A DNA stretch of 64,000 nucleotides from Sphaerulina vaccinii (lineage: Eukaryota > Ascomycota > Dothideomycetes > Mycosphaerellales > Mycosphaerellaceae). The stretch lies in the NCBI GenBank assembly GCA_022570795.1, contig JAKUDP010000007.1, positions 248,001 to 312,000 of the forward strand. The letters are read 5' to 3'. Under the pieces are notes generated by a model. The model worked only from the letters and a program-made list of their open reading frames with translations. It was not told where the DNA came from and ran no database searches. This document shows, in pieces, positions 9,927-20,470 of this stretch. Positions within the stretch are counted from its first letter, which is position 1. Every line of letters begins with the position of its first letter. The position numbers and the translations under genes were made by a program.

Positions 9927-10083
9927 AGCAAAAGAATCGCCTCGCAACCAAGTAGAGAAGGCAGAGAAGTCGGAACCTTTGAAGGTCGGCATTGATTTAC
10001 TGGCTTTGTCACTTACGCTTCTGTTGGGCATCAATCAATATCGACGACTTACTGACTGAACCATCTGGCCGGACGATCGTTCC
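9927..10083 (-). ncRNA. Structured repeat RNA unit 8 (array 2)
   Basis: Minus strand: AACGATCGTCCGG start near 10083; A-box-like TGGTTCAGTCAG; CAGTAAGTCGTC; stem CGTC/GATG; end GAGGCGATTCTTTTGC at 9943-9928. Convergent with unit 7, about 160 bp apart. Confidence 0.45.
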
Positions 10084-10169
10084 AGGTCTCACCCCAGAAC
10101 TGCTATATGACAGCTGCACCGAGCAGTTCGACTTGCGCAAAAGACCCATGAAGGATACTTCCGCCAGCT

Positions 10170-11262
10170 CTAGTACGACCCATCCAGCTTCTGTATTGCC
10201 AAGCGCTTCCAGATATAATCACCAGCTTGTACAGGCTCATACTTCGGCTCTTTCCTTTTCAAATCTGACGCACTGAACGTCAACGGCTCTATCACTGTCT
10301 CATAACTTGGGCCAAAGAAGAATGGAATCGAGTATCTCTCTCTACTCGACTTGTTGATCACGCGATGCGGAGTTGAGATGAACTGATCATTCGACCATCT
10401 CGATAACATATCAGCAACATTCACGACGAAAGTGCCTCTGATCGCAGGCGCTTCGATCCATTCACCCTCGCTATTCAAGATCTGCAAGCCATCCTCATTA
10501 CCTTGACACAAGATCGTGAAACACTCGATATCTTGATGTGCACCTATGCCGAGCTGATCTGGGTCATCTGAGTCCTGTGGGGGGTAGTGGATCACTCTCA
10601 GCATGGCGCCTGGCGTTCGAAACATGTCGTCGAAGTAATGCTCGGGTGCGTCGAGTGCTAGCGCGAATAGTCGGATGAGACGTCGGCCGAGAGTCAGCAT
10701 GTCACCATAGTATGGAGCAACTTCGCTCTGGAGATCGAAGGCGCTTGGCCAATAGTTGGGACCCCTTGCATCCTATTTTCGCCTCAGACTGTCCGATTGT
10801 CAGCAAGCAGTTTGGTTAACGGTCTATCGATTACTAGAACATACCTTCTGTTGCATCAGCAGCAGCTCCCAAAGGATCCAAGTCAGGCTCATACCCGAAA
10901 TTGAAAGACTCATTCAAGTCAGGCTTTCTCGTCAGGTCCGTACTGGTTTCCTTCGGGCCTTCATACCCTCGAAGTAGATGATTCTTGCCAAAATGTACTT
11001 CCCTCTTTGCATCCATAGGAAGATCAAAGAATCTCTTGGACGCCGCGAAGACTCTATCGATGACATCTTGCGGCACATCATGATCTGTAATGTACATGAA
11101 GCCTACCCTTGTGCAAGCATCTCGAATCTTGCAAACGATTACATCTTTGGGCGAGGAGAGAGAGATGATGGGAATTTCTGTGAAGTTGGCTTTGCGTGAC
11201 GCATCTGAGCGAATGGTACGTGTGTTTCCTGAGTAGGACGTGAAGGTTGTGGTTGTTGACAT
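10170..11262 (-). CDS. 2-oxoglutarate/Fe(II) dioxygenase, isopenicillin N synthase-like
   Basis: Exon 1 runs from ATG 11262 to about 10845 (IPIISLSSP... ACTRVGFMYITDHDV, the DIOX_N domain); exon 2 runs to the stop at 10170 and holds the catalytic jelly roll: GAHQD (His and Asp iron ligands), HRVINKS (third His) and RYSIPFF (Arg/Ser 2-oxoglutarate binding). About 350 residues, normal for the family. The intron is problematic: the good donor GTATGT at 10844 leaves phase 1, while the frame of exon 2 needs phase 0 at the TAG|GAT acceptor. The only frame-keeping pair I find uses a poor donor (GTTCTA at 10840) and a CAAG acceptor (exon 2 from 10764). Two earlier in-frame ATGs (11295, 11325) lie in an inserted MITE. 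It is divergent from the permease gene at 12002, suggesting nucleobase metabolism (for example thymine 7-hydroxylase), an inference. Confidence 0.8.
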
Positions 11263-11292
11263 GGTTGCAGTCTGCTCTCGATTGTCAACATC

Positions 11293-11684
11293 CATAGAGC
11301 CCAATAATTGAATTGCAGAAGTCAATTAGTCAATTAGTCAATTCTGAATTGACTCTGACTTGGCTGGCGGTGACTTGACTTTGAATTGACTTAGCGCGGA
11401 ATCGACGACGGCGATAAGGCTGGTAGGTTAGAGACTCCTATAAGTTAGCATCCTACTACGATTGCACTCTTTATGTCGACTAACGCGCTCGCAGACTTAC
11501 GTCGTAACACCTAGCCCACCCTCTAAATCGACTACTCCTTCGACTGCCCCCTCCTCGCTTTCGATATAGCCTCCGGGCCGGGAATTGACTGCAAGTCAAG
11601 TCAATCCGCTGAATTGACTTTGACTTTGAATTGATTTTGACTTGGTGTCCCAATAATTGACTAATTCAATTATTGGGGTCTATG
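11293..11684. mobile_element. Non-autonomous MITE, hAT-like (8-bp duplication)
   Basis: A 392-bp element with 22-bp terminal inverted repeats: left CATAGAGCCCAATAATTG (11293 on), right the complement of CATAGACCCCAATAATTG (ending 11684), one mismatch. It is flanked by perfect 8-bp direct repeats TCAACATC at 11285-11292 and 11685-11692. Internal subterminal TTGACT/AGTCAA motifs recur many times. There is no coding capacity. The 8-bp duplication points to the hAT superfamily, though its ends do not match the large hAT element at 12709. The insertion lies 30 bp upstream of the oxygenase ATG (11262); the first three bases of its end supply an extra in-frame ATG (11295). Confidence 0.9.
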
Positions 11685-12001
11685 TCAACATCGCATTCTA
11701 ATATGCTGATGAGTCTTTTAGCTAGACGTTTGACGGTGATGTTTACCTGTCCTAGCTCAGCATGCCGGCTGATGAGCTCTAACACCATCCTGGTGAACTC
11801 AACTCATCGCTGCAAGTTGCCCTATCTTCCGCAGCATCGGCAAGTCGACATCATCCACCAGACGAGTTGAGAATGATAACGGCACGCTGAACGCGAACAG
11901 CGGGGCCGCAGGCATCGAGACGACGGACCTGGTGCTTACTTACATACGAGCACACCATTATCTCGTTACCACTCGTATCGACGACAACCGATATTCATCT
12001 C
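11685..12001. promoter_or_regulatory. Divergent promoter region, oxygenase/permease
   Basis: Together with the MITE this is the only spacer between the minus-strand oxygenase and the plus-strand permease. No ORF is supported. It includes the right-hand copy of the MITE target duplication. Confidence 0.4.
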
Positions 12002-15000
12002 ATGATGTCGTTCAAGCATATCCTCAAAGCCCTCGAAGTCAAGCATCGTCACGAATCCTTCGCAACCCAAGGCGTGACACGATGGGGCAACAAAGATATC
12101 TCTCCTGTCATTAAATCCGAGCAGACTTTCATATGGAGTGACTTCTACGCATACTGGATGACATCGGGTATCTCCATGAGCTCGTGGACTCTGGGAAGCA
12201 GTTTGATCGGATATGGTTTGACGGCGTCCCAGGCGATTGTTGCAGTATTGCTTGGGACGCTCCTGGCTTCGAAGAATGCGTTCTTGGGTGGAGAGGTTGG
12301 GAGGGACCATCATCTTGGGTGAGGACCTTTCGTCGATGTGAAGGCGTGTTGCTGATGAGTTGATTAGCTATACAATGATGTCTCGAGCATGTTGGGGTCT
12401 GTATGGATCCTATTTGGGCATCTTCTTGTCCACGATGCAGTGCCTCATCGTGAGTACTCACGACGCTGGCGATGAGTAACACTAATCGTCACATAAGTTC
12501 TTCGGTGTGCAAGCGTACTTCGGTGGCCAAGCTGTAACCCTCTGGCTCTCAGCAATCTTCCCGCAGTTTCTCAACCTTAAGAATACCCTCCCAGAAAGGT
12601 ACGCTCGCAATTTCTTATCTTCCTCATGTTGGCTGCTCACTAGATCTGACATGTACGAATAGCTCTCTGATCACGCCCAAAGCCCTACTAGGCTTCCTTC
12701 TCTACTTCCAGGGTGGGCAATAGACAGTACGTGTCTTGGCGTACTGTATTGTCTAGTAGCATTCGCTACGATTAGACGAGAGCCTTGAATAGCTAGTACA
12801 GACAGACATAGTGTCGCCGTCTGTCTGTCTGTCTGGGTGTACTAGCGTACTAGTCGTGTATCTTAGCCTCCCGGGCTTCTTCTCTTCTTAACCTACCGAC
12901 AATTACCCTTTCCACTATAATCTCGCTGTCGGCTCGATCCAGTATAGGCAATAAGGTACGTAGAGTCGATTGCGACCGGGCAGGAGTGGCTAATTGTAGT
13001 AGGAGGCTGTTATTAACCTTACTAGCGACGATATACTCCCTCCCTCCCCTGTACTAGCGCTATCGACATCGCGGCCGCGCGACGCTCTTAATAAGTTCCT
13101 TATAGTCTTACTAGACTACCTTCCGCACTAGAAGCAAGGCGATATGCTATATATTTATAGTCGAGTAGTAGATACTATTTTTTCGAAGAGTACTTAGTAT
13201 AAATAATTAGAGGCTATTGTTCTTAATACTACGCCTCGTACGAGGGAGCAAATCAAGCGTATTATTACTAATAGAAAGGAGCTCTATCTATATGTCTAGA
13301 ATTGTAGTTGTAAGTATTATTAGTATTAGAAACAAGTAAATAGTAGTAGTCTTAGTGCATTAGAGGAGGTATTTGTAGCAGATAGTCGATAAGGCTATAA
13401 GGCTAATAAAGCTAAAAGTAAAGATAAGGGTTTAGTTAGCTAGCTAGCTCCGAGCCGCGCAGGTAATAATATAAGAATACTATTTTTTACTTTAGTTTAG
13501 GGTCTATATAGTAAAGCTAAAGAACTTTAAAATATTACTTACTAAGTTATTATAACTATATATATATATAATATCGCACGACTAATCCGAGTAGTAGAAG
13601 TTGTAGCTAAGGTAAAATAGAAAATTTCTATTTTATTAGATTCGTCGTAGTATATATATTAAGTAATAAAGAATTTATAATAGGTTTTGGGTTAGAAATA
13701 TACTTATATATATATAATATTAAGCCTAAGTTTACTCTATAAGTAGATGCGATATAACTACTTAGCTAAAATATATAAGAATTAAGATTCCGACTAAATA
13801 AAGTATACTAAATAATATCTAGTTAAGTAAATACGAAAAAACATACTAGTTCTATAGCGCTAGGTATTATAAATAGATATATTATAACCCTAGTCTATTG
13901 CAATTCAAGCTTCTTATTCTCGAAGTATCTTCTTCTATATATACTATAATAATATACTCTAAATATAATATAATAGATATAGTAGAGTTAGAAATTAGTA
14001 CCGAGACTATCCTTAACAACCTTACCGAAATATATAACAAATCGCAGCTCCCTATACTATATAAGAGCTATTATACTACGTCCGGATTCCTTATTAATAG
14101 ACTGCGCTTTATAAACTACAAACCTACTTCTCCTAGCAAGTAGCCTTATACGAGCTAGGTATAGAAGGATGCTATAGGTATCTATTTTACCTATAAGACG
14201 AAGGAAACAATATACTAGATATATTATATATACTACGAGAAGCCGGGCTTGTTAGAACTAGTCTTAAAGTCCGTAGGCTCTATAACTCGTTCTATAGATT
14301 ATCTTATAGACTGCAAGTTCGGTACTAGCTACTACTAGATATATAAAGGCGAGTAGAAGCTACCGAAGGATAGCGAGAATAAGAAATAGAAGCGCGATAG
14401 CAATATACGCGAAGTATTAAAAATTAAGTAGTAATACGAGGACGAGAATACTACCTTTAATCGCACTAGCTAGTATAAGGTCTTCCTCGAATAGAAGATT
14501 AATAACAACTAGTTACTTAGAAAGACTACTTCGAAGTATCTACGTAGGCTCCTTTACTTTAGAAATAGTAAAATTTCGAATATTGTCCTTCGATTATACT
14601 ATACAACTCGGCGCTAGATTATAAGGCTATTTAGAAGCTCGAAGCCGGCTATTAAAAGAAAGCTAAAGCGCGCTTGTAGTAGTTTGTATATCTCTTTTAA
14701 TAGCTAGAAGTCCGATAATAAGCTAGAGCTACTTAGTATATTTATTTACTTTATAGACGAGGCCGGCAAGTATATCTTATTAATACTAGGCCTACTAAAC
14801 CTCTTTAGCTCAAAGGATGCGATAGATACTATAGCGGCTATTATAGTACTACTCGAAGAGTTCGATATTCGAGATAATATATACTACTTCTAGTTAGATA
14901 ATATAAATATTAATAATAAGGTCTATTATTTTCTTATAGCCGAGCTTGGACTATATTCTTAGAAGTGCTACTTGCGCTATACTACTTATATCCTTAACCT

Positions 15001-17815
15001 TGTATATAAGGCGATTCTATATAGCTATAATATCGACGCGATAGACTAGGCCTACGAGGACTATAACAACAACAAAGATAAGGGTATAGCGATAGATAAA
15101 GACCTCGAGGATAATAATAAAGTAAAGGATTTCGAGCGCTCTATACGTATATAAGAAGTAGTCGATATACTACTACTCTAGCGCAAAAAAGGACCTCTCG
15201 GCAAGCTTTATAATATTATTATATATATACGCTCGTCTAGTATACGACGCGAGTACTTTAAGAGTAAGTAGAAGGAGGTAAAGCCGGGCAACTATATATT
15301 CGAGCTTATTCTTAATAGTAGTATTTAATAGAATAGCAACTACGATATAATAGAAAGAGGTATAGAGCTAAAGGACGCTATCGACCTATATTAAGCTTAC
15401 TTCTATAAGGTAGATAACAAGCTACTAGCTAAAGAAGACTACCTTATAAGTAAAGACTAGTAAGAGATTAGAGAACTCTATATTCTACTCAAACTAGTAA
15501 AAGAAGCTTTACTTAGTCTCTAAATAGATAGTATATATATCTACGGATCTCTATAGCAATTACTAACTATACTATATATTCTTATATCGCGTCTAGAAGA
15601 GGCTAAAAACTAGTAGTCCGTACTACCTAACTCGCATTACAAAGCGAGTATTCTACTAGGCTAGAAGAAGCTAGATAAGTACTTTGCACTTATAGATAGA
15701 TCGCTAGTATATATAGCCTCTATCGTACTTTATCTACACTTCAAACTACGCTAGTTCGATACTAATTAGAGTAGTCTGCGGTTCGATCTAGTAGCTAAGA
15801 AACGCGTCTAATCTACTATAAGGTTCGGCTATTAAAGAAAGAAGAAAGCTACTTAGTTATAAGCCTTACAAACCCCTATTATTAGCGAGCTTTTTACAGA
15901 TCGCATACGTTGTATTATATACAAATTATAGCTCGAATATAAGGCTCGATATAGCACTACTACTATTGCTACGACTACGACTATAGGCCTTACTTCGTCT
16001 ACTAACCGAGGAGCTAGTAGCTACGAGAAAAGCCTATAGATAACCGAAGAGGCTATCGACAACGAGTATACCAAGTACCTTGCAGCGCTGCACGAACCTC
16101 CGAAAACGAATGTTCTATAGTAGTAGAATAATTATATAAAGGACTACCTAATACTTAGCAAGCTAGCGTTCGATCTAATTGCCTATCTAGCCTCTTCAAC
16201 CGCTATAGAAAGGTATTTCTTAGAGGCTAGTTACGTACTTAACAAGACGGCGTAGCATACGAGAAGCGATATTATAGAAGCCAACTAATGTCTAAAGAGC
16301 TAGCTTAAATATAACCTTATTCTAGATAATATTAAGGTATAGCTTGCGGCAGATAGAGACGAAGAAACTAATAGCGACAGCGACATGGAGTAATATTCAC
16401 TTACAAAAGGCCCGTGCACCGCTACGTAGCGCTATAGACAGACACATGCAAGCTAGTAGTACTTCAGACCAATCAGACGGCTATCACAAGCCAATCAATC
16501 AGTCACGACCCCTGTCTGGCGTCTGTCTGTCTACTGCCCACCCTGTCTACTTCGTCTTCTTCACCCCAATCATCTTCGTGCGACCCCACAAGCTACAAAA
16601 GTATCTCTACGCCTCTTTTGCCATGATCACATTGACCTGCTTTGGCGTCCTAGCCTGGGCAATTCGCACAAATGGTGGCTCTCCCGGCAACCTCGTCTCA
16701 TCATCGATCCAGATCTCGTCCACGGAACGCAGATATCGCATGATACTCGGCATATGCTCCGTTGCTGGTCAATACACCGGCAGTAGCGTCCGCATCGCAG
16801 ACTGGACACGATTCCAGAAGACCAGACGAGCCAGTATACCTGCCATGCTGACTGCAATGCCTATCGGTATCACTATTGGCGCACTCCTCGGAGTTTTGAC
16901 GACGAGTGCTACATTGCAGATATACGGAGAGCTGATCTGGAATCCGCTGGTCATGTTGCAGAAGGTGCAGCACCTCCAGTATACACCAACTTGCAGAGCT
17001 CTCACATTCTTTGCTGGCGTGGGCTTCCCATCAAGTCAAGTTTTCATCAACATGACACAAAACGTGGTCAGCGCGGGTATGGATCTTGCTGGTGTACTCC
17101 CGCGGTTTCTGGACATCCGTCGGAGTGGAATCGTCATGTGTGTTTTGGGAATCTTGGTCCAGCCATGGAGATTCGTGAATACTGCTTCGACTTTCGTGTC
17201 TGTTGTGGCTAGCTTTGGAGGTCAGTGGTGTCTTGTTTACTGCTTGATCCAGCTAAGCTGACCATGGGAGCAGTCTTCGTCGCACCGATGACCGGCATCC
17301 TAGTCGTGGACTACTGGGTCATCAGACGACATAAGCTGATCATTCCTGACCTGTATTCCAGCAAGGGCATATATTGGTTCAAGTGGGGTTTGAACTGGAG
17401 AGCATTTTTGATCTTCTTCGTGTGTACTGCTCCGTCGATGCGTAAGTCTGGTCTCCTGGTAGCCTTATTCCGATCCTGACTAGTGTGTGTAGCGGGCTTC
17501 GTTGTCAAAATCAATGGGAACTCGATCAACATCGCCTGGACCCGAATATATCAGGTAACCTGGTTCTTCGGCTACTTCTCAGCCGCTCTGCTGTATTTCT
17601 TGGTATGCAAAGCATCGCCACCACCTGGACTTGGTGTTCAGGAAGATATGGCTGAGTACATTGAGGGCATTGTCGGAGGCTCCAGCGAGGCCGAGGCTGT
17701 GTCAACTTGGGAGCAGAAGCTGAAGCACACAGTTGGCGTTGAAGAACAAGTGGGTTCTGGACTGAGAAAGTCATCTTCTGCTGTTCCATTAGATCTACAG
17801 TACCGACTTGCTTGA
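12002..17815 (+). pseudogene. NCS1-type purine/pyrimidine permease, split by a hAT transposon
   Basis: Exons read 12002-12318, 12368-12449, 12498-12598, 12663-12708, then after the inserted element 16554-17220, 17274-17441 and 17493-17815. All introns have GT-AG ends and keep frame; the sum is 1,704 nt (567 residues), normal for the nucleobase:cation symporter-1 family. Signatures include GVTRWGNKDISP near the N-terminus, GSSLIGYGLTASQA, the ACWGLYGSYLGIF and FFGVQAYFGGQAV segments, FVRPHKLQKYLY, and GQYTGSSVRIADWTR, with repeated hydrophobic transmembrane segments throughout. The family imports uracil, allantoin, thiamine or cytosine/purines with protons; the substrate cannot be told here. 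Apart from the transposon between LLYF and VFFTP, no stop or frameshift is seen, so the disruption looks recent. A truncated product of about 182 residues could still be made. Confidence 0.9.
12709..16545 (+). mobile_element. hAT-superfamily DNA transposon, RIP-degraded
   Basis: The 3,837-bp element has 19-bp terminal inverted repeats (CAGGGTGGGCAATAGACAG at 12709-12727 and the complement of CAGGGTGGGCAGTAGACAG at 16527-16545, one mismatch). Perfect 8-bp duplications TCTACTTC flank it (12701-12708 and 16546-16553). The interior from about 13.1 to 16.4 kb is AT-rich with CpA/TpG strongly depleted and is full of TAG/TAA, typical of RIP. The C-terminal dimerisation region of a hAT transposase is still legible on the plus strand (LASSTAIERYFLEASYVL at 16188-16241). 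The outer 200-300 bp at each end keep normal CA/TG content and contain GTCTGTCTG microsatellite-like subterminal repeats. The transposase is not functional as it stands. Confidence 0.93.
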
Positions 17816-18133
17816 TACGAGCTCTACCACACTGGAAATCAGCAAGGCAATATTTACAGTTGGTCAGTAGTGAAGACTGGTGGTACACGTCCTGTTATGA
17901 CAACCAAGTTGCCGCACATGCGTGCATCTTCATTTGTTGTGATAGCGCCTGCCAGTCTCTCGAGATATCCGATGTCATTGACATCTGAAAATTTGTTGCC
18001 CTTCTGCACGGTCTACGGCCAGTGCCGCAAAGCCCTCTCCACGACTTCAGCTTCTCCTGTCAAGCTGGGACGCTTAGCTTCTTTGTTGCCCTCAATGCAC
18101 TGAGCTCGCTGTTACTCGCCGCAACGAGCCAAT
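17816..18133. other. Convergent intergenic spacer
   Basis: Spacer between the 3' ends of the permease gene (plus) and the gene at 18134 (minus). Nothing recognisable beyond presumed 3' untranslated regions. Confidence 0.4.
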
Positions 18134-19312
18134 TTAACCCAGATAAGTCTTGACACCGGAGTTCTCGTACACTTCCTTGTCGACCACAAAGCAGTGTGCT
18201 CTCATGCGGTTCAGCATAGGCTTGAGGTCTCGCGTTGAGAGGCACATGAAATCCACGAGCCACTTGCATATATCCCTCATATCGTGTCCGATCATGCCAG
18301 GAACCTTGGTGTGTGAGAAATGCATTCCTGACGCCACAGACAACACAACTTCCACTAGCAACAGAGCGCTCGATTCAAGCTTGTTACGTCCCTCCAGAGT
18401 CTGGTAGGGTGTGAAGGTGTATGCTGATCCTGACACCCGCTCCAGCCACGTCTTGAACCATCCTACAAATGCCTCATGATCGTCTGTCATATCGCCGCGC
18501 AGGTAGAAGACGCGCACGATCTTGCTCTTCGGGGTTACCCCGAAGACAGCGCGACGATCGCTGGTTGGCAGGATCACTACATCCGCCATACTGTTCTCTT
18601 GGAAATGGAGAAGCTGCACCTTGAATCTCATACCCTCAGCATACGGCAGAAGTATGGCCACGTGTCGGTTTGATCGTCTGAACTCGCATGCTATGTGCAG
18701 TACTTGCCAGAACAGGTCTTTGTTAACAAGCGTGCGTTGATCTATCTCTTCCACGCCAGAGTCGTACAGTAACTGCATGTTACCTGAAATCTCGGGAAAG
18801 TTCTGTCTGCGCTGCTCGATAGTTCGTTGCACGTCAAGCATGTCGTTCGGGCAGACTAGTTGTAGTGCATAGGCGAGCTTGTTTGCGTTCTTGATGAGCT
18901 GCTTTTCCTGCTCCCCCTTGGTCTTCTCTTCCGCCGCTCGAAAGGCCATTATCACACTCTGAATGACATCCAAGTCGAGCTCCTGAAGGTCTGGTTGAAG
19001 ATGTAGCGTGTGCGCTAGTGATTCAACATACTTCTCGCCTTGTAGAACTCCGCTGTACTGAGATGAGGCAGAGCGTATGATCTGCTCTTGATAGAAGCTT
19101 GGGCATGCGCCGGGAAGCTTGTCGGCGCCATTCTCAAAGGCTTTGCACAGCCCCGGGAGTTCATCGCGATCCTTGAATCGCAGCGCCAAGTACTCCCAGT
19201 CCTCATCTCCCCCCAGCTCCAGCGCGTGGTCCTTCTTCAGGCGCTCGGCTTCGGTATTACCCTCGTCCTCGTAGCGGGCAATCAGTCGCCTCAGCTCGCC
19301 GACTCGAACCAT
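18134..19312 (-). CDS. Hypothetical protein, 392 residues
   Basis: A single uninterrupted frame from ATG 19312 to the stop at 18134. The sequence is hydrophilic and rich in charged helices (residues 1-50 and about 125-180, with an EEKTKGEQEKQLIKNANKL stretch), followed by a more globular C-terminal half (VAILLPYAEGMRFKVQLLHF, VILPTSDRRAVFGVTPKSK). There is no signal peptide or transmembrane segment. I do not recognise a family. The long open frame, the balanced composition and the poor antisense ORFs support a real gene. It is divergent from the small acidic gene at 19856, with a 540-bp shared promoter region. Confidence 0.65.
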   Translation of the reverse strand: MVRVGELRRLIARYEDEGNTEAERLKKDHALELGGDEDWEYLALRFKDRDELPGLCKAFENGADKLPGACPSFYQEQIIRSASSQYSGVLQGEKYVESLAHTLHLQPDLQELDLDVIQSVIMAFRAAEEKTKGEQEKQLIKNANKLAYALQLVCPNDMLDVQRTIEQRRQNFPEISGNMQLLYDSGVEEIDQRTLVNKDLFWQVLHIACEFRRSNRHVAILLPYAEGMRFKVQLLHFQENSMADVVILPTSDRRAVFGVTPKSKIVRVFYLRGDMTDDHEAFVGWFKTWLERVSGSAYTFTPYQTLEGRNKLESSALLLVEVVLSVASGMHFSHTKVPGMIGHDMRDICKWLVDFMCLSTRDLKPMLNRMRAHCFVVDKEVYENSGVKTYLG

Positions 19313-19855
19313 GCTCGTGGGATTGTCGAATTTGTTGGTAATTCTTGTTCTGCTGCTGACAGCTTGTTTGTGCCGAACGTGATAGATGGTGTTATCCCAG
19401 AGCGATGCTGTTATGTGTCACTGAACACAGATCGATTGTGTATTTGTTTCAGATGGTCGAGGCGAGGTGTCCAGTTCCATTATTGAGATTTTAGAAAAGA
19501 AGAAGCAAACAATGCCAAGCTTCCAGACGCTTCACTTTGTAACACTTTTCGCTCCTATTGTTGCCAAATAACAGCCAGGCGTACTCACCAGGCACACAAA
19601 GTCCTGCTCGACCAACACATCACATTATTGCACCGGCCTCCAGACAAACACCACTCAGCATCAGCCGTATTCCTCAGTGACAACACGCCTACTTCGACTG
19701 TAATCGCTTCAGTCGCCACGCTGCCACCCAAGCTGCGCCTAACAAGCACAAACCCTGCGCGACTCGGTAAGCTCACATCTAAAACGTCCACGAATGTTCC
19801 CAAAGACGTACTGAGACTTCACTTTAGATCATCCACCACACCACAGTCAGCCGCC
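19313..19855. promoter_or_regulatory. Divergent promoter region
   Basis: It separates the minus-strand gene starting at 19312 from the plus-strand gene starting at 19856. The latter's frame extends open to 19628 but the segment is compositionally 5'-UTR-like (short CA- and C-rich tracts). Confidence 0.4.
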
Positions 19856-20239
19856 ATGTCCGATCAGAGCAAGGAGGTTCAGCTGCACGACGAAGACATG
19901 TTAGTCGCTGATAGCGATGCGCCGGATTCTGCAACCCAGGAAAAGCTCTTCGAGGAGCATTTCGCTAGAATGGCCGAAGAGCTGCTCGAGATGGCTGATA
20001 ACATCTCGCGACCAGCCGGCAAAGACGAAAATACGAATGTCAAAGGCATTGAACTTTTCGATGCTATGACGAAAGACGCTTCGAATTCGGCTACTGGCGA
20101 CGGAGCTGATGGCATGAAGGCAGATCCAGCTGAGACCGCTCGATCAGGGAAAGCTATGGGCGAGAAGGATTCGACACAAGCCGATTTGGCTGTCGCCGAC
20201 GAGGAAACCAGAAATATGGTGGCCAAGGAGCAGGACTAA
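19856..20239 (+). CDS. Small acidic hypothetical protein
   Basis: 127 residues from an ATG in a good fungal context (GCCGCCATGTC). An in-frame ATG at 19628 would add 76 residues of Ser/Thr/Pro-rich sequence that reads like untranslated leader. The protein is strongly acidic and Ala/Asp/Glu-rich, with a predicted amphipathic helix (EKLFEEHFARMAEELLEMAD) and no cysteine; it is probably largely disordered. No family is recognised. Confidence 0.5.
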   Translation: MSDQSKEVQLHDEDMLVADSDAPDSATQEKLFEEHFARMAEELLEMADNISRPAGKDENTNVKGIELFDAMTKDASNSATGDGADGMKADPAETARSGKAMGEKDSTQADLAVADEETRNMVAKEQD

Positions 20240-20470
20240 CACCAGATTACGTGGTAGAGATTAATGAGGTAACAGAGTGCAACGGCAACGGCCGATGCAA
20301 CTTGTAAAAGATGCATAGATTGATCAGAGTGCAACAGCGGCGTCTGATGCAACTCGGGAGGATTCGTGTGAAATTCGCGATGTCAATGGCAGCGATTCTT
20401 TCGATGCGCATTTCCAGATAATGTATAGCTACCAGACGGATCCGAGCTAATCCACGAATGAGCCATCTCG

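Noticed and set aside
13898..14143. 81-codon ORF inside the hAT element
   Set aside because: A chance open stretch of RIP-mutated transposase sequence; not a gene.
11293..16545. MITE at 11293 as a deletion derivative of the hAT element at 12709
   Set aside because: Both have 8-bp duplications, but their terminal inverted repeats (CATAGASCCCAATAATTG versus CAGGGTGGGCARTAGACAG) share no similarity beyond CA.
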